Positions 1 to 9,167 of a DNA stretch of 64,000 bases are shown here, in pieces (within the stretch, counting starts at the first letter, position 1; every line of letters begins with the position of its first letter). Source of the DNA: Bacillus_BD oryzisoli. Lineage in GTDB: Bacteria; Bacillota; Bacilli; Bacillales; Cytobacillaceae. The translations under genes were made by a program, and so were the position numbers. Location of the stretch: assembly GCF_036670025.1 (NCBI RefSeq), contig NZ_CP137640.1, positions 282,001 to 346,000 on the forward strand. Reading direction: 5' to 3'. The notes under the pieces are model-generated. The model was not told the origin of the DNA, did not search any database, and was given only the letters and a program-made list of their open reading frames with translations.

Positions 1-1215
1 CCAAATATCAGAGAAGTTCCGGAAGAGATTGATTTGGCTTGTATCATTGTTGAGGCAAAAAGCGTTCCAAAAGTCATGGAGGATTGTATCGCAAAAGGCG
101 TAAAAGCAGTCATTGTATACTCCTCCGGCTTTGCGGAAGTAGGGGAAGAAGGGAAAAAACTTCAGGAAGAGCTACTGAATCTTGCGGAAAAAGGAAATAT
201 CCGTGTGCTTGGACCGAATTCCATAGGGATTGCGAGCCCATCCAAAAACATTTATACCGCTTTTGGAGCTGCCTTGGAATCAAAAGTGAAGCCACATGGG
301 AATATTGGCTTTATCTCACAAAGCGGTGCAATGGGAAGTGCCCTCTTAAGCCGTGCATGGGAACAAAGTGCCGGTTTTAGCAGATGGGTAAGTGTTGGAA
401 ATGAAGCGGACTTGACCACGACAGATTTTATTGAACTATTGGCTGAGGATGAATTGACAAAGGTAATTACGGTCTTTATGGAAGGGATTAAAGATGTCAA
501 AGCATTTGAACAAGCAACGGCCAAAGCTTTAGACGCAAAGAAACCGGTATTGGTGTTTAAAACAGGGAGGTCGGCAGTTGGAAAAAGAGCCGTGCAGTCT
601 CATACCGGTTCCATTGCAGGGGATGATGCGGTTTATTCAACAGCATTCCAAAAGCTTGACGCTCTAAGAATTTCGAATTTAGATGAAATGATTGATGTGT
701 CAAGAGCGTTCACGGTTCAAAAATTACCAAAGGGTAATCACATTGGTGTATTGACCGCTTCAGGCGGAGCTTGCAGTGTCATTGCGGATTTGTGTTCGGA
801 AAAGGGATTAATCGTTCCAGAATTAACAGAAAGTTCCGAAATAATAAAAGAGCTTATCCCGCCATTTGGGAATGCGCAAAATCCAGTCGATGTAACAGCG
901 GAGGTTATTGCTAAGCCTGAAATGTTCAAAAAAGTGTTGCAAACACTTGCCGAAGACCAGGAGATTGATGGAGTTATTGTCATGTTAACAACGAATGCTG
1001 ATCCGGGTGCAGCGGTTATTGCAGAAGCGATTATGGAGGTTCAAAGAGATCAAGATAAACCGATTGTTGTTGGTCGTTTGGGAGCAGATGGAATTGCTCC
1101 AAAAGCAATGGAGCTATACGAGAAAGGAAATTTACCTGTCTACGCATCTCCAGAACGAGTAGTGAGCGTCATGAATTACCTAGTGAAATATAGCCAGCTG
1201 TTAAAAACTAAGTAA
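1..1215 (+). CDS. acyl-CoA synthetase (NDP-forming), alpha-type, 5' end outside window
   Basis: The open frame runs in from the left edge, so the start is missing and 404 residues are visible. It is the CoA-binding and CoA-ligase part of an ADP/NDP-forming acyl-CoA synthetase, which makes acyl-CoA and NTP from acid, CoA and NDP or runs in reverse. The motif SHTGSIAG carries the phospho-acceptor histidine at visible residue 201, and the Rossmann-like segment with GPNSIGI (near visible residue 73) and SQSGAMG is typical. No ATP-grasp (beta) domain follows, so the beta part must be a separate gene, probably upstream. The position ahead of beta-oxidation genes suggests activation of a fatty or branched acid. 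The family is clear; the substrate is unknown. Confidence 0.85.
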   Translation, partial: PNIREVPEEIDLACIIVEAKSVPKVMEDCIAKGVKAVIVYSSGFAEVGEEGKKLQEELLNLAEKGNIRVLGPNSIGIASPSKNIYTAFGAALESKVKPHGNIGFISQSGAMGSALLSRAWEQSAGFSRWVSVGNEADLTTTDFIELLAEDELTKVITVFMEGIKDVKAFEQATAKALDAKKPVLVFKTGRSAVGKRAVQSHTGSIAGDDAVYSTAFQKLDALRISNLDEMIDVSRAFTVQKLPKGNHIGVLTASGGACSVIADLCSEKGLIVPELTESSEIIKELIPPFGNAQNPVDVTAEVIAKPEMFKKVLQTLAEDQEIDGVIVMLTTNADPGAAVIAEAIMEVQRDQDKPIVVGRLGADGIAPKAMELYEKGNLPVYASPERVVSVMNYLVKYSQLLKTK

Positions 1216-1242
1216 AGACCTGTATTTAATTGACTATATTTG

Positions 1243-1285
1243 CCTGCGTGAAAGAAGAAAGCAATGAAACAACCTTTCGCGCAGG
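1243..1285 (+). terminator. imperfect hairpin after the acyl-CoA synthetase gene
   Basis: Arms near CCTGCGTGAAAG and CTTTCGCGCAGG pair with one bulge. No good T-run follows (ATTTATCT), so it may only partly terminate or may protect the mRNA end. Confidence 0.35.
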
Positions 1286-1324
1286 ATTTATCTAAAATAG
1301 CATACGGAGAACGGAGCGGAAACG

Positions 1325-2188
1325 ATGAAGAAAATAGCTGTAATCGGAAGCGGTGTAATGGGATCAGGAATTGCCTATGCTGCTAGTGTCAATCATTTTC
1401 AAGTACAGCTTCAGGATATTAGCACAAAAGCATTAGAGAAAGCTGAAGCTTATATTAAAGCTGAAATGAAGAAAGCTGTCGAAAGGGGTTACATGACAGC
1501 AGAAGAAGAAATCGAAAGCTTTAATCGAATTACTTTTACAACAAGTATGGAGGAAGCAGCAGGGGAAGCGGATCTTGTTATTGAGGCAGCTCTTGAGAAG
1601 ATGGACTTAAAAATTGAAATCTTTAAAAAGCTGGATGACATCTGCCCAGCACACACCATCCTGGCGACCAATACGTCAACGATGAGCCCGACCGAAATTG
1701 CAGCACAAACATCAAGACCTGATAAATGTATCGCCATGCACTTCTTCAATCCTCCTCACAAAATGAAACTCGTGGAAATCATCAGAGGCTTAAATACATC
1801 GGATGAAACCTATGAATCAACCAGACAGGTTGCAGAGCAAATGAAAAAGGAAACCGTTGAAGTCAATGAATTTCCGGGATTTGTAACAAGCCGGATGAAT
1901 TGTTTAATAGGCAATGAAGCGATGAATATGCTGATGGAAGGTGTCGCATCTGCAGCAGATATCGATAAAGCCATCAAATTAGGGTTAAACCACCCAATGG
2001 GGCCGCTTGAAATGGCAGATCTTGTAGGATTGGATTCAAGGCTCCGAAATATGGAATATTTGTATCAAACATTAGGAGAAAAATATCGTCCAAGCCCGCT
2101 GTTAACAAAATATGTGAAGGCTGGAAGACTTGGAAAGAAATCAGGGGTTGGTTTCTTTGACTATCGTAATGAGGTGGAAAGTAAATGA
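1325..2188 (+). CDS. 3-hydroxyacyl-CoA dehydrogenase (3-hydroxybutyryl-CoA dehydrogenase type)
   Basis: This 287-residue enzyme oxidises (S)-3-hydroxyacyl-CoA to 3-ketoacyl-CoA with NAD+. The N-terminal dinucleotide-binding motif GSGVMGSG is at residues 8-15. The His-Glu catalytic dyad is H139 and E151, in HFFNPPHKMKLVEI. The C-terminal domain has the family segment GLNHPMGPLEMADLVG. Length matches the short Hbd/MmgB/PaaH family and not the fused FadB type. The ATG has GGAGCGG upstream, and the stop overlaps the thiolase start by 4 bases (ATGA), so translation is probably coupled. It is the third step of beta-oxidation in this operon. Confidence 0.93.
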   Translation: MKKIAVIGSGVMGSGIAYAASVNHFQVQLQDISTKALEKAEAYIKAEMKKAVERGYMTAEEEIESFNRITFTTSMEEAAGEADLVIEAALEKMDLKIEIFKKLDDICPAHTILATNTSTMSPTEIAAQTSRPDKCIAMHFFNPPHKMKLVEIIRGLNTSDETYESTRQVAEQMKKETVEVNEFPGFVTSRMNCLIGNEAMNMLMEGVASAADIDKAIKLGLNHPMGPLEMADLVGLDSRLRNMEYLYQTLGEKYRPSPLLTKYVKAGRLGKKSGVGFFDYRNEVESK

Positions 2189-3378
2189 GAAATGCAGTTA
2201 TCGTTGATTCAGTTAGAACGGCTATCGGTCGTTTAGGCGGCAGTTTAAAAGATATCGAAGTAGATTATTTAGGAGCAAAAGTATTGGAGGAAATTGCTCT
2301 TCGTACAGGGATTGATAAAAATCAAGTAGATGAAGTCATTTTAGGACAAGGCAAACAAAGTGCTGATTCTTCCAATCTAGCAAGACTTTCATTATTGCGA
2401 GCTGGATATCCAATCGAAGTACCAGGCTACACCATTCATCGTCAATGTGGTTCAGGACTTCAAGCTATTAATAATGCCGTGCAGCAAATTCAATGCGGGC
2501 TGTCAGATGTAGTTGTTGCCGGCGGTGCAGAAAGCATGAGTACGGCCCCTTATTATATTCGAAAGGCTCGATATGGATATGGAGCTGGGAATGGTGAGAT
2601 TTTAGATCCAAATACTGAAAGTCAGCCTAGGTCACAGCCAATAGATGTTTATGGGAAATTGAATATGGGAATCACAGCAGAAAATTTAGCGGAAAAATAT
2701 CAAATTTCTCGTGCTGAACAGGATGAATTTGCCGCCCGCAGTCAAGAATTGGCTCTATCAGCTATAGAAAAGGGTATTTTTAATAAAGAAATTGTTCCAT
2801 TTGAGATAAAAGGGAAAAAACAAACCGTTGTATTTGATCGAGACGAACATCCACGTCAAACATCCTATGAGAAACTTTCTATATTAAAGCCAGTTTTTAA
2901 AGCGGATGGTTCCGTTACAGCTGGAAATAGCAGCGGCAGAAATGATGGTGCATCGGCATTACTTGTTATGTCAGAAGAGGCGGCGGCAAAACAAGGATTG
3001 CAGTCAAAGGCAAGAGTAATTGCACAAGCTGCATCTGGTGTTTCTCCAGAAATCATGGGAATTGGACCTGTTCCTTCTACCCTGAAGGCATTAAAAATGG
3101 CAGGGCTAACCTTTGATGATATCGGTTTGATTGAATTAAACGAAGCTTTCTCGGCCCAAGCATTGTCCGTTATAAAAGAATGGAATATAGGCTGGGATAA
3201 AGTCAATGTAAACGGCGGTGCGATTGCTCTTGGTCACCCGATTGGAGCATCAGGTGCTATTTTAATGACAAAATTATTGCACGAAATGGAAAGACGCGGT
3301 GAAAAGTACGGTCTTGTCACCCTTTGTATTGCCGGGGGTATGGGGATTACGACAATCGTTGAGAATTTACAAATTTAA
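2185..3378 (+). CDS. acetyl-CoA C-acyltransferase (thiolase)
   Basis: This 397-residue thiolase cleaves 3-ketoacyl-CoA with CoA to acetyl-CoA and a shortened acyl-CoA. The nucleophilic cysteine is C88 (RQCGSG), the active-site histidine is H351 (GHPIGASG), and the second cysteine is C381 (CIAGGMG). The length is usual for the family. It overlaps the dehydrogenase gene by 4 bases and is followed after 21 bases by etfB, so all are probably on one transcript. Whether it is degradative or acetoacetyl-CoA-specific cannot be told; the context favours degradation. Confidence 0.93.
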   Translation: MRNAVIVDSVRTAIGRLGGSLKDIEVDYLGAKVLEEIALRTGIDKNQVDEVILGQGKQSADSSNLARLSLLRAGYPIEVPGYTIHRQCGSGLQAINNAVQQIQCGLSDVVVAGGAESMSTAPYYIRKARYGYGAGNGEILDPNTESQPRSQPIDVYGKLNMGITAENLAEKYQISRAEQDEFAARSQELALSAIEKGIFNKEIVPFEIKGKKQTVVFDRDEHPRQTSYEKLSILKPVFKADGSVTAGNSSGRNDGASALLVMSEEAAAKQGLQSKARVIAQAASGVSPEIMGIGPVPSTLKALKMAGLTFDDIGLIELNEAFSAQALSVIKEWNIGWDKVNVNGGAIALGHPIGASGAILMTKLLHEMERRGEKYGLVTLCIAGGMGITTIVENLQI

Positions 3379-3399
3379 TAGAATACGAGGAGAATAGAA

Positions 3400-4170
3400 A
3401 TGAATATTTTTGTCTTGATGAAAAGAACCTTTGATACAGAAGAAAAGATCTTCATTAAAAACGGTCAGATCCATGAAGGGGATGCCGAATTCATTATAAA
3501 TCCTTACGATGAATATGCCATCGAAGAGGCGATTGTATTAAAAGAAAAGCATGGTGGAGAAGTGACGGTTGTAACGGTTGGAGAAGAAGACGGTGAGGCA
3601 CAATTAAGGACTGCACTTGCGATGGGAGCAGATAAAGCTATTTTAATTAATATAGAGGACTTGGACCACGTCGATACATACACCGTTGCGTCCATCCTGG
3701 TCAAATACTTAGAAAAACAAGAGATTGATTTAATTCTTGCTGGAAATATGACGGTTGATGGTGGCTCTGCGCAAATTGGACCTCTTGTTGCTGAAGGGTT
3801 AGGAATTGCTCAAGTGACATCCATCACCAAACTGGATGTAAATGACGGTAAAGCACTGATCGTAAGAGATGTGGAAGGGGATATGGAAACGATTGAAGTA
3901 TCACTTCCAATTCTCGTGACAGCACAACAAGGATTAAATGAGCCGCGGTATCCGTCATTGCCAGGAATTATGAAAGCAAAGAAAAAACCGCTTGAAATTG
4001 TAGAACTTGATGATCTTGATATAGATGAAGAGGATGTTGAAGCAAAGACATCTTCGATTGAAGTTTTCCTCCCGCATGAAAAACAGGCCGGAAAGAGACT
4101 TGAGGGAGAAGCACGTGAGCAAGTGAAACAGTTAGTGTCATTATTAAGTTCAGAAGCAAAAGTATTATAA
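3400..4170 (+). CDS. etfB: electron transfer flavoprotein subunit beta
   Basis: This 256-residue EtfB is the AMP-binding subunit of the EtfAB dimer that takes electrons from acyl-CoA dehydrogenases. The N-terminal MNIFVLMKRTFDTEEK start and the segment AGNMTVDGGSAQIGPLVAEGLG (AMP-binding region, near residues 115-136) are typical. GAGGAG precedes the ATG. It sits 15 bases before etfA, the usual arrangement. No sequence feature checked here separates a bifurcating from a simple ETF. Confidence 0.94.
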   Translation: MNIFVLMKRTFDTEEKIFIKNGQIHEGDAEFIINPYDEYAIEEAIVLKEKHGGEVTVVTVGEEDGEAQLRTALAMGADKAILINIEDLDHVDTYTVASILVKYLEKQEIDLILAGNMTVDGGSAQIGPLVAEGLGIAQVTSITKLDVNDGKALIVRDVEGDMETIEVSLPILVTAQQGLNEPRYPSLPGIMKAKKKPLEIVELDDLDIDEEDVEAKTSSIEVFLPHEKQAGKRLEGEAREQVKQLVSLLSSEAKVL

Positions 4171-4185
4171 ATAGGTGGGGTCATA

Positions 4186-5157
4186 ATGAAAAAAATATTA
4201 ACATTAGCTGAATTAAAAAACGGTGTATTACGGAATATTTCTTTTGAAACAATCGCAGCTGCTAAAAAGGCGGCAGACGGCGGAGAAGTAGTTAGTGTCC
4301 TATTGGGTGAACAAGAAGAAGGGATTACCGATGCTTTGATTCAATACGGGGCAGACAGAGTGATTGTTGTCAATCATCCACAATTAGCTTTGTATACAAC
4401 AGATGCTTATCAGCAAGCAATGCTGCAGATCATCGAGCTTGAAAATCCAGATGGAATTTTTATGGGCCATACAGGAAATGCGAAGGATGTTGCACCTCGT
4501 CTTACAATGAAGCTGCAATGCGGGTTAGTTTCAGATGTAATTGCTATTGAAAAGAACGGGGAAGATGTTGTATTTACTCGTCCGATTTATTCAGGTAAAG
4601 CGTTTGAAAAGAAGAAAATAAATAATGGATTGTTGTTTGCCACCATCCGTCCAAATAATATTGCGTCACTTGAAAAGGATGAATCACGAAGCGGCGAAGT
4701 GACTTCTGTCAAAGTGGATATAAAAGATTTACGTATGATTGTCAAAGATGTCGTACGCAAAGCGACAAGCGGAGTAGACCTTTCAGAGGCAAAAATTGTT
4801 GTTTCCGGCGGTCGCGGCGTGAAGAGTTCAGAAGGGTTCAAAGTATTGCAGGAGCTGGCTGATGCATTAGGTGGAGCAGTTGGATCATCCCGCGGAGCTT
4901 GTGATGCCGGGTACAGTGATTATTCCTTACAAATTGGCCAAACAGGAAAAGTGGTCACACCTGACCTTTACATTGCCTGCGGAATCTCTGGTGCGATTCA
5001 GCACGTAGCCGGCATGTCCAACTCAAAAGTCATTGTTGCCATCAACAAGGATCCGGAAGCAAATATCTTCAGTATCGCTGATTATGGAATTGTTGGGGAT
5101 TTATTTGAAGTAGTGCCTTTATTAGTAGAAGAGTTTAAAAGTGTGGCAGTTAACTAA
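4186..5157 (+). CDS. etfA: electron transfer flavoprotein subunit alpha
   Basis: This 323-residue EtfA binds the FAD that carries electrons from acyl-CoA dehydrogenases. The C-terminal FAD domain has the canonical stretch GGAVGSSRGACDAG, then QIGQTGKVVTPDLYIACGISG and NKDPEANIF near residues 225-300. Its ribosome-binding site is GGTGGGG. It ends 94 bases before the membrane Fe-S oxidoreductase, the likely next electron carrier. Confidence 0.95.
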   Translation: MKKILTLAELKNGVLRNISFETIAAAKKAADGGEVVSVLLGEQEEGITDALIQYGADRVIVVNHPQLALYTTDAYQQAMLQIIELENPDGIFMGHTGNAKDVAPRLTMKLQCGLVSDVIAIEKNGEDVVFTRPIYSGKAFEKKKINNGLLFATIRPNNIASLEKDESRSGEVTSVKVDIKDLRMIVKDVVRKATSGVDLSEAKIVVSGGRGVKSSEGFKVLQELADALGGAVGSSRGACDAGYSDYSLQIGQTGKVVTPDLYIACGISGAIQHVAGMSNSKVIVAINKDPEANIFSIADYGIVGDLFEVVPLLVEEFKSVAVN

Positions 5158-5197
5158 ATAAGTAGTATAGGGTGTCGGTGCCAGTCATCGATTGAAA

Positions 5198-5224
5198 GGG
5201 AGGAATTCAGTTCCTCCCATTTAT
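5198..5224 (+). terminator. short hairpin between etfA and the fadF-like gene
   Basis: GGGAGGAA and TTCCTCCC form a perfect 8-bp stem with a 5-base loop, followed only by ATTTATT. With such a weak T tract it probably attenuates read-through into the downstream gene. Confidence 0.45.
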
Positions 5225-5251
5225 TAAAAACAACCATGGGGGATGAAAGGG

Positions 5252-7333
5252 ATGTTATCATTGTTGAATTTACTTGCTTTCCTGGCCGTGGCTGGATATG
5301 CAGTTTATTTGTTTATTAATCTATTATATACCCGGTATTTGTTTATTAAGCTTGGTAAAAAAGCTGAGTTTGAACCAAACCTGAAAGAACGTTTCAATCT
5401 GATTCTAGTCAACGGTTTCGGTCAGTCAAAATTATTCAAAGACAAGAAAAGCGGTCTAATGCATTTAATATTATTCTATACCTTTTTTATCATTCAAGTA
5501 GGACTCATAGAATTAATTATAAAGGGATTTATTAAAGGGTATGAATTTCCATTTGGTGAAGCGCATAAGTATTTTAGCTTGCTGCAGGAGTGGGCAACAT
5601 TCCTTATGTTTCTGGCTGTCGTATACGGCTTTTACCGCCGTTATGGTGAAAAGCTAAAGCGTCTACAATGGAAGCGTGACGGCAAAGCCGCTTTTGTTTA
5701 TATCGCATTAAGTACATTGACTTTATCCATTCTAGTTACTTTAGGACTCGAAGCGGTTATGTTGAATCATGAACCAAATCTGGTTTATGCTCCATTCTCC
5801 GGTGCGATTGCGCTGCTGTTTTCCGGTATTGGAACAACAGCGGGAACAGTGCTATTCTACGTATTTTGGTGGATTCATATGCTGACTGTCTTCACATTCC
5901 TTGTGTTTGTACCACAGTCAAAGCAGTTCCATGAATTATTTGCGATGGTCAATATCTTTTTTAAGAAAACTGGTCCTGTAGGGAAATTAAGAAAGATAGA
6001 TTTTGAGGATGAGACAGCTGAGGAGTTTGGTGTTGGAAAAATTGAGGATTTTACACAGCAACAGTTGATTGATCTGTACGCCTGTGCTGAATGTGGACGA
6101 TGTACCAATATGTGCCCAGCTTCAGGTACAGGAAAAACATTATCTCCAATGGATCTGATTGTGAAGATGAGGGACCATTTGACAGAAAAAGGAGCGGCCG
6201 TTACTTCAAGGCAGCCGTGGGCACCATCATTTGCTTTCAAAAACACGAAAGCAAATCAGTTAGCCTTAGCGGGCAGTGGTGCTGAAGAAGTTGCAGCAAC
6301 GTTGGAAAGTGTTAGTTTAATTGGTGACGTCATTACAGAGGAAGAAATCTGGGCTTGTACAACATGTCGAAACTGTGAAGATCAATGTCCTGTCGCTAAT
6401 GAGCATGTCGATAAAATTATTGATCTGCGTCGTTATCTTGTTTTGACAGAAGGAAAAATGAATCCGGATGCCCAGCGTGCGATTACGAATATTGAGCGTC
6501 AAGGCAATCCGTGGGGGATGAACCGTAAGGAACGTGTCAACTGGCGTGATGCAACTGAGGAGGTAACAATTCCAACGGCAAAAGAATCGAAAAAAGCAGG
6601 GGAAGAGTTTGACTATCTATTCTTCGTTGGTTCAATGGGATCTTACGATAACCGCAGCCAAAAGCTTACGCAGTCCTTTGTTCGTCTATTGAATCATGCA
6701 GGGGTAAAATTTGCCATTCTTGGAAACGAAGAAAAGAACTCCGGTGATACACCTCGCCGAATTGGTAACGAGTTTTTATTCCAGGAGCTGGCAAATGCCA
6801 ATATTGAAACGTTTAAGAAATATAATGTGAAGAAAATTGTGACGATGGATCCTCATGCTTTTAACACCTTAAAAAATGAGTATCCTGAATTTGGCTTGGA
6901 AGCAGAAGTGTATCATCATACTCAATTACTAGCCATGCTGCTAGAAGAAGGAATGCTGAAGCCGAATAAGACCCTTGACGAAGTAATTACGTATCATGAT
7001 TCCTGCTATTTAGGTCGTTACAATAATGTCTATGATGCGCCACGTGATATTTTGAAGGCGATTCCGGGTGTTACACTTGTTGAGCCTGAACGAAAACGTG
7101 AAACAGCTATGTGCTGCGGTGCCGGAGGCGGACTCATGTGGATGGAGGAAGATACCGGAACACGCATAAACGTGGCCAGAACTGAACAGCTGCTGGAAAC
7201 AAATCCTACCATCATCAGTACAGGCTGTCCTTATTGCTTAACAATGATCGGGGATGGAACAAAGGCAAAAGAAGTGGAAGAAGAGGTTCAGACGCTGGAT
7301 GTTGTTGAGATTTTGGAGAAATCGGTTATGTAA
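5252..7333 (+). CDS. fadF: FadF-like membrane (Fe-S)-binding oxidoreductase, ETF:menaquinone reductase type
   Basis: This protein of about 693 residues has an N-terminal NarI-like membrane part with about five helices (roughly residues 1-240). Two 4Fe-4S motifs follow (CAECGRCTNMCP and CTTCRNCEDQCP), then two CCG domains (DSCYLGRYNN..CCGAGGG and STGCPYC). This is the layout of B. subtilis FadF/YwjF and of the EtfAB:menaquinone reductases that pass electrons to quinone. I chose ATG 5252 because GGGGG lies 12 bases upstream; ATG 5243 would sit almost on that site. It follows etfBA, which fits electron flow from acyl-CoA dehydrogenases to menaquinone. No acyl-CoA dehydrogenase gene is in the window. 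Confidence 0.88.
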   Translation: MLSLLNLLAFLAVAGYAVYLFINLLYTRYLFIKLGKKAEFEPNLKERFNLILVNGFGQSKLFKDKKSGLMHLILFYTFFIIQVGLIELIIKGFIKGYEFPFGEAHKYFSLLQEWATFLMFLAVVYGFYRRYGEKLKRLQWKRDGKAAFVYIALSTLTLSILVTLGLEAVMLNHEPNLVYAPFSGAIALLFSGIGTTAGTVLFYVFWWIHMLTVFTFLVFVPQSKQFHELFAMVNIFFKKTGPVGKLRKIDFEDETAEEFGVGKIEDFTQQQLIDLYACAECGRCTNMCPASGTGKTLSPMDLIVKMRDHLTEKGAAVTSRQPWAPSFAFKNTKANQLALAGSGAEEVAATLESVSLIGDVITEEEIWACTTCRNCEDQCPVANEHVDKIIDLRRYLVLTEGKMNPDAQRAITNIERQGNPWGMNRKERVNWRDATEEVTIPTAKESKKAGEEFDYLFFVGSMGSYDNRSQKLTQSFVRLLNHAGVKFAILGNEEKNSGDTPRRIGNEFLFQELANANIETFKKYNVKKIVTMDPHAFNTLKNEYPEFGLEAEVYHHTQLLAMLLEEGMLKPNKTLDEVITYHDSCYLGRYNNVYDAPRDILKAIPGVTLVEPERKRETAMCCGAGGGLMWMEEDTGTRINVARTEQLLETNPTIISTGCPYCLTMIGDGTKAKEVEEEVQTLDVVEILEKSVM

Positions 7334-7452
7334 TGCGATTCAAAAAGTTGTCCAGATTATTTTTGTCCACCCTTTGAACTAATTTAAGAGCATATAAAAC
7401 TATATTAGTTTCTTAATAATAGAATATATTGATTTTGAAAGGAGATTATCGC

Positions 7453-7635
7453 ATGCGAGATTGTCTAAAGGAAAATCTATTAGATATGAAGATAAATGAG
7501 TTGAAACAAGAGTTAGTCCAAATTGCTGGAGAAACAGGAATAAATAGCTCTGACACTTTAAATATCAGTAAAAAATTAGACCAACTAATCATCTTTAAAC
7601 TAAAGAATCCAACTGCTGTAGTAGAAATTGCATAG
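7453..7635 (+). CDS. Spo0E-like aspartyl-phosphate phosphatase family protein
   Basis: This 60-residue protein has the Spo0E-family pattern: a first helix with MKINELKQELVQIAGETG, then a second helix with SKKLDQLIIFKL, close to the family signature S-x-x-LD-x-LI. Members of this family dephosphorylate Spo0A~P or related response regulators and delay sporulation. The ATG at 7453 has the strong site GAAAGGAG. It stands alone downstream of the fadF-like gene. Its target is unknown. Confidence 0.75.
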   Translation: MRDCLKENLLDMKINELKQELVQIAGETGINSSDTLNISKKLDQLIIFKLKNPTAVVEIA

Positions 7636-7677
7636 AAAAGACACAACCAACAAAATGCAATTCTTTTTCATTCTATT

Positions 7678-7812
7678 AACTTTCGGGAGAAGGGGTGCTT
7701 TTTAGGGTGTTAAAGCCTTGAAAAGCAGTAGTAAACAGGCCCAGGCGACTGTATAGCAAAAACACAGGTCTCTGCGAAGCTGCAAGGCGAAGTATAGGGG
7801 CTGACGCCTCCC
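7678..7812 (+). pseudogene. orphan fragment of 23S rRNA (domain IV)
   Basis: About 135 bases match 23S rRNA in the sense direction. They run from AACTTTCGGGAGAAGG through CCAGGCGACTGT, CAAAAACACAGGTCTCTGCG and AAGGCGAAGTATAGGGG to CTGACGCCT, roughly E. coli positions 1670-1840 as remembered. Flanking bases do not continue the match: the usual GCCCGGTGCTGG after GACGCCT is replaced by CCCGTGGATG. No 16S, 5S or tRNA lies nearby. Several substitutions suggest an old duplicate rather than an assembly chimera. I identified it from memory of conserved rRNA motifs. Confidence 0.85.
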
Positions 7813-7955
7813 GTGGATGTTTTATAGAAAACTTATCTCCGATCTGAATGATATGTAGAATTAGGAAAAAGTGGTGAAGGCAGCTAAGCTGCTCGACGAT
7901 TTTGTTTATATGGGCATTTAATAGCTAACGTAATTCCATTAGAGGAGATGTGTTT

Positions 7956-8477
7956 ATGGAAGCAAAATATTGCAAAGAATCACGAGTGATACGAACAAGT
8001 CGTGTATTTCCGAATGATGTAAACAATCACAATACACTATTTGGTGGTCGACTAATGAGTGATGTGGATCAAGTTGCTTCAATATCTGCAGCGCGTCACA
8101 GTCGAAGAGAATGTGTAACAGCCTCCACTGATTCAGTTGACTTTTTACATCCCGTCCAGCCAACAGATTCAGTCTGCTTTGAATCGTACGTGACATGGAC
8201 AGGCACCTCCTCGATGGAGGTATTTGTGAAAATTATTGCAGAAGACTTAAAAAGCGGTAAACGTAAAATTGCAGCGACTGCTCTCTTAACATTTGTCGCA
8301 CTCGATCAGCATAAGCGTCCCACGCGTGTTCCCGAAGTCATTCCAGAAACCGAAGAAGAGAGAAAACTACATGAAACTGCACCAGAGCGGGCAAGAATAC
8401 GCAAAGAAAGAAAACAAAAAAGCAAAGAGTTAGCCGCTTATTTAACAACAAGTAATCTCTGGGAACACAGTTTATGA
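7956..8477 (+). CDS. acyl-CoA thioesterase (hotdog fold, YkhA-like)
   Basis: This hotdog-fold acyl-CoA hydrolase of 173 residues splits acyl-CoA to free acid and CoA. The segment NDVNNHNTLFGGRLMSDVDQVASISAARHS holds the family's N-x-x-G-T/L-F-G-G core with catalytic Asp, followed by VDFLHPVQPTDSVCFESYVTWTGTSSMEVFV. The highly charged C-terminus is usual for this family. I chose ATG 7956 because AGAGGAG lies 8 bases upstream; an in-frame GTG at 7950 is too close to that site. Confidence 0.9.
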   Translation: MEAKYCKESRVIRTSRVFPNDVNNHNTLFGGRLMSDVDQVASISAARHSRRECVTASTDSVDFLHPVQPTDSVCFESYVTWTGTSSMEVFVKIIAEDLKSGKRKIAATALLTFVALDQHKRPTRVPEVIPETEEERKLHETAPERARIRKERKQKSKELAAYLTTSNLWEHSL

Positions 8478-8553
8478 TAAAGCTGGTCGAGTTATACACG
8501 TCTGTCAGTTATAGGACAAGGGGAAAAGTTGTTTTTAATTAGAGGGAGTTTTC

Positions 8554-8696
8554 ATGTGGGTTATCACTCTTTATTTTCGGTTCAAATATAACCATGTTTG
8601 AATTTGAGAAAGAAGAAGAAGCAAGAGAGGCTTTCAAAACCATGAAAGGCTGCTGAAATTGTTTATTTCACGAATTCTAATTTTATTTTACGCTAG
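8554..8696 (+). pseudogene. small protein gene broken by two frameshifts
   Basis: After AGAGGGAG, an ATG opens MWVITLY, then the frame must shift to read FGSNITMFEFEKEEEAREAFKTMKG, and shift again to read AAEIVYFTNSN before a stop. Together they resemble a Bacillus small protein of about 45 residues of unknown function, which I recall only loosely. Each shift needs a single base. No intact copy is seen in the window. Confidence 0.5.
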
Positions 8697-9167
8697 TTAC
8701 TATTTGAGGTATTTGTTATGTTAACTAAGGATTCCAAAGTTATTTATCCTTTTTACCAGGCTTAATTCTTTCAATTACTTTGTACTAGCATTAAGAAAAT
8801 TAATCAGCCCCAGAATATGAGATCAGGGAGATAGGAAAATTGTTATGTTACGAAAAATCATCCATGAAATTCGTTCCTCTCCAACATGAATATTTCCTCA
8901 TACCAAACATAGTTAGGACTGTTATATTTATCTATGATTGGTTCTGGTGTAAAAAAATCTATCAAATCCGGATATACTCAGAAAGTTATAAAAAGCGAGT
9001 TCATGGTGTAATTCTTTTCAATTGCCATAACGAGTTCAAATAGTTAATTAGAAAAATAATAATTAACAGAGCCTTTAGGTTATTTATACCTATAAATTAC
9101 AGAATAATCTTACTACTTAAATAATTAATGTTTATAACGAGTTAATACAAAAGAAAGAAGTGTTCTT
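8697..9167. other. gene-poor spacer
   Basis: It is AT-rich sequence with one 67-codon open frame (8840-9043) that has no ribosome-binding site and no family-like pattern. I see no RNA gene or clear hairpin. Confidence 0.5.

Noticed and set aside
5171..5186. GGTGTCGGTGCCAGTC as another REP copy
   Set aside because: It matches the GGTGTCAGGCACC core only loosely and has no paired arm, so it is not listed as a repeat feature.
8840..9043. 67-codon open frame
   Set aside because: No ribosome-binding site, odd composition (many Tyr/Phe/Cys/Trp), and no family pattern; probably chance in AT-rich DNA.
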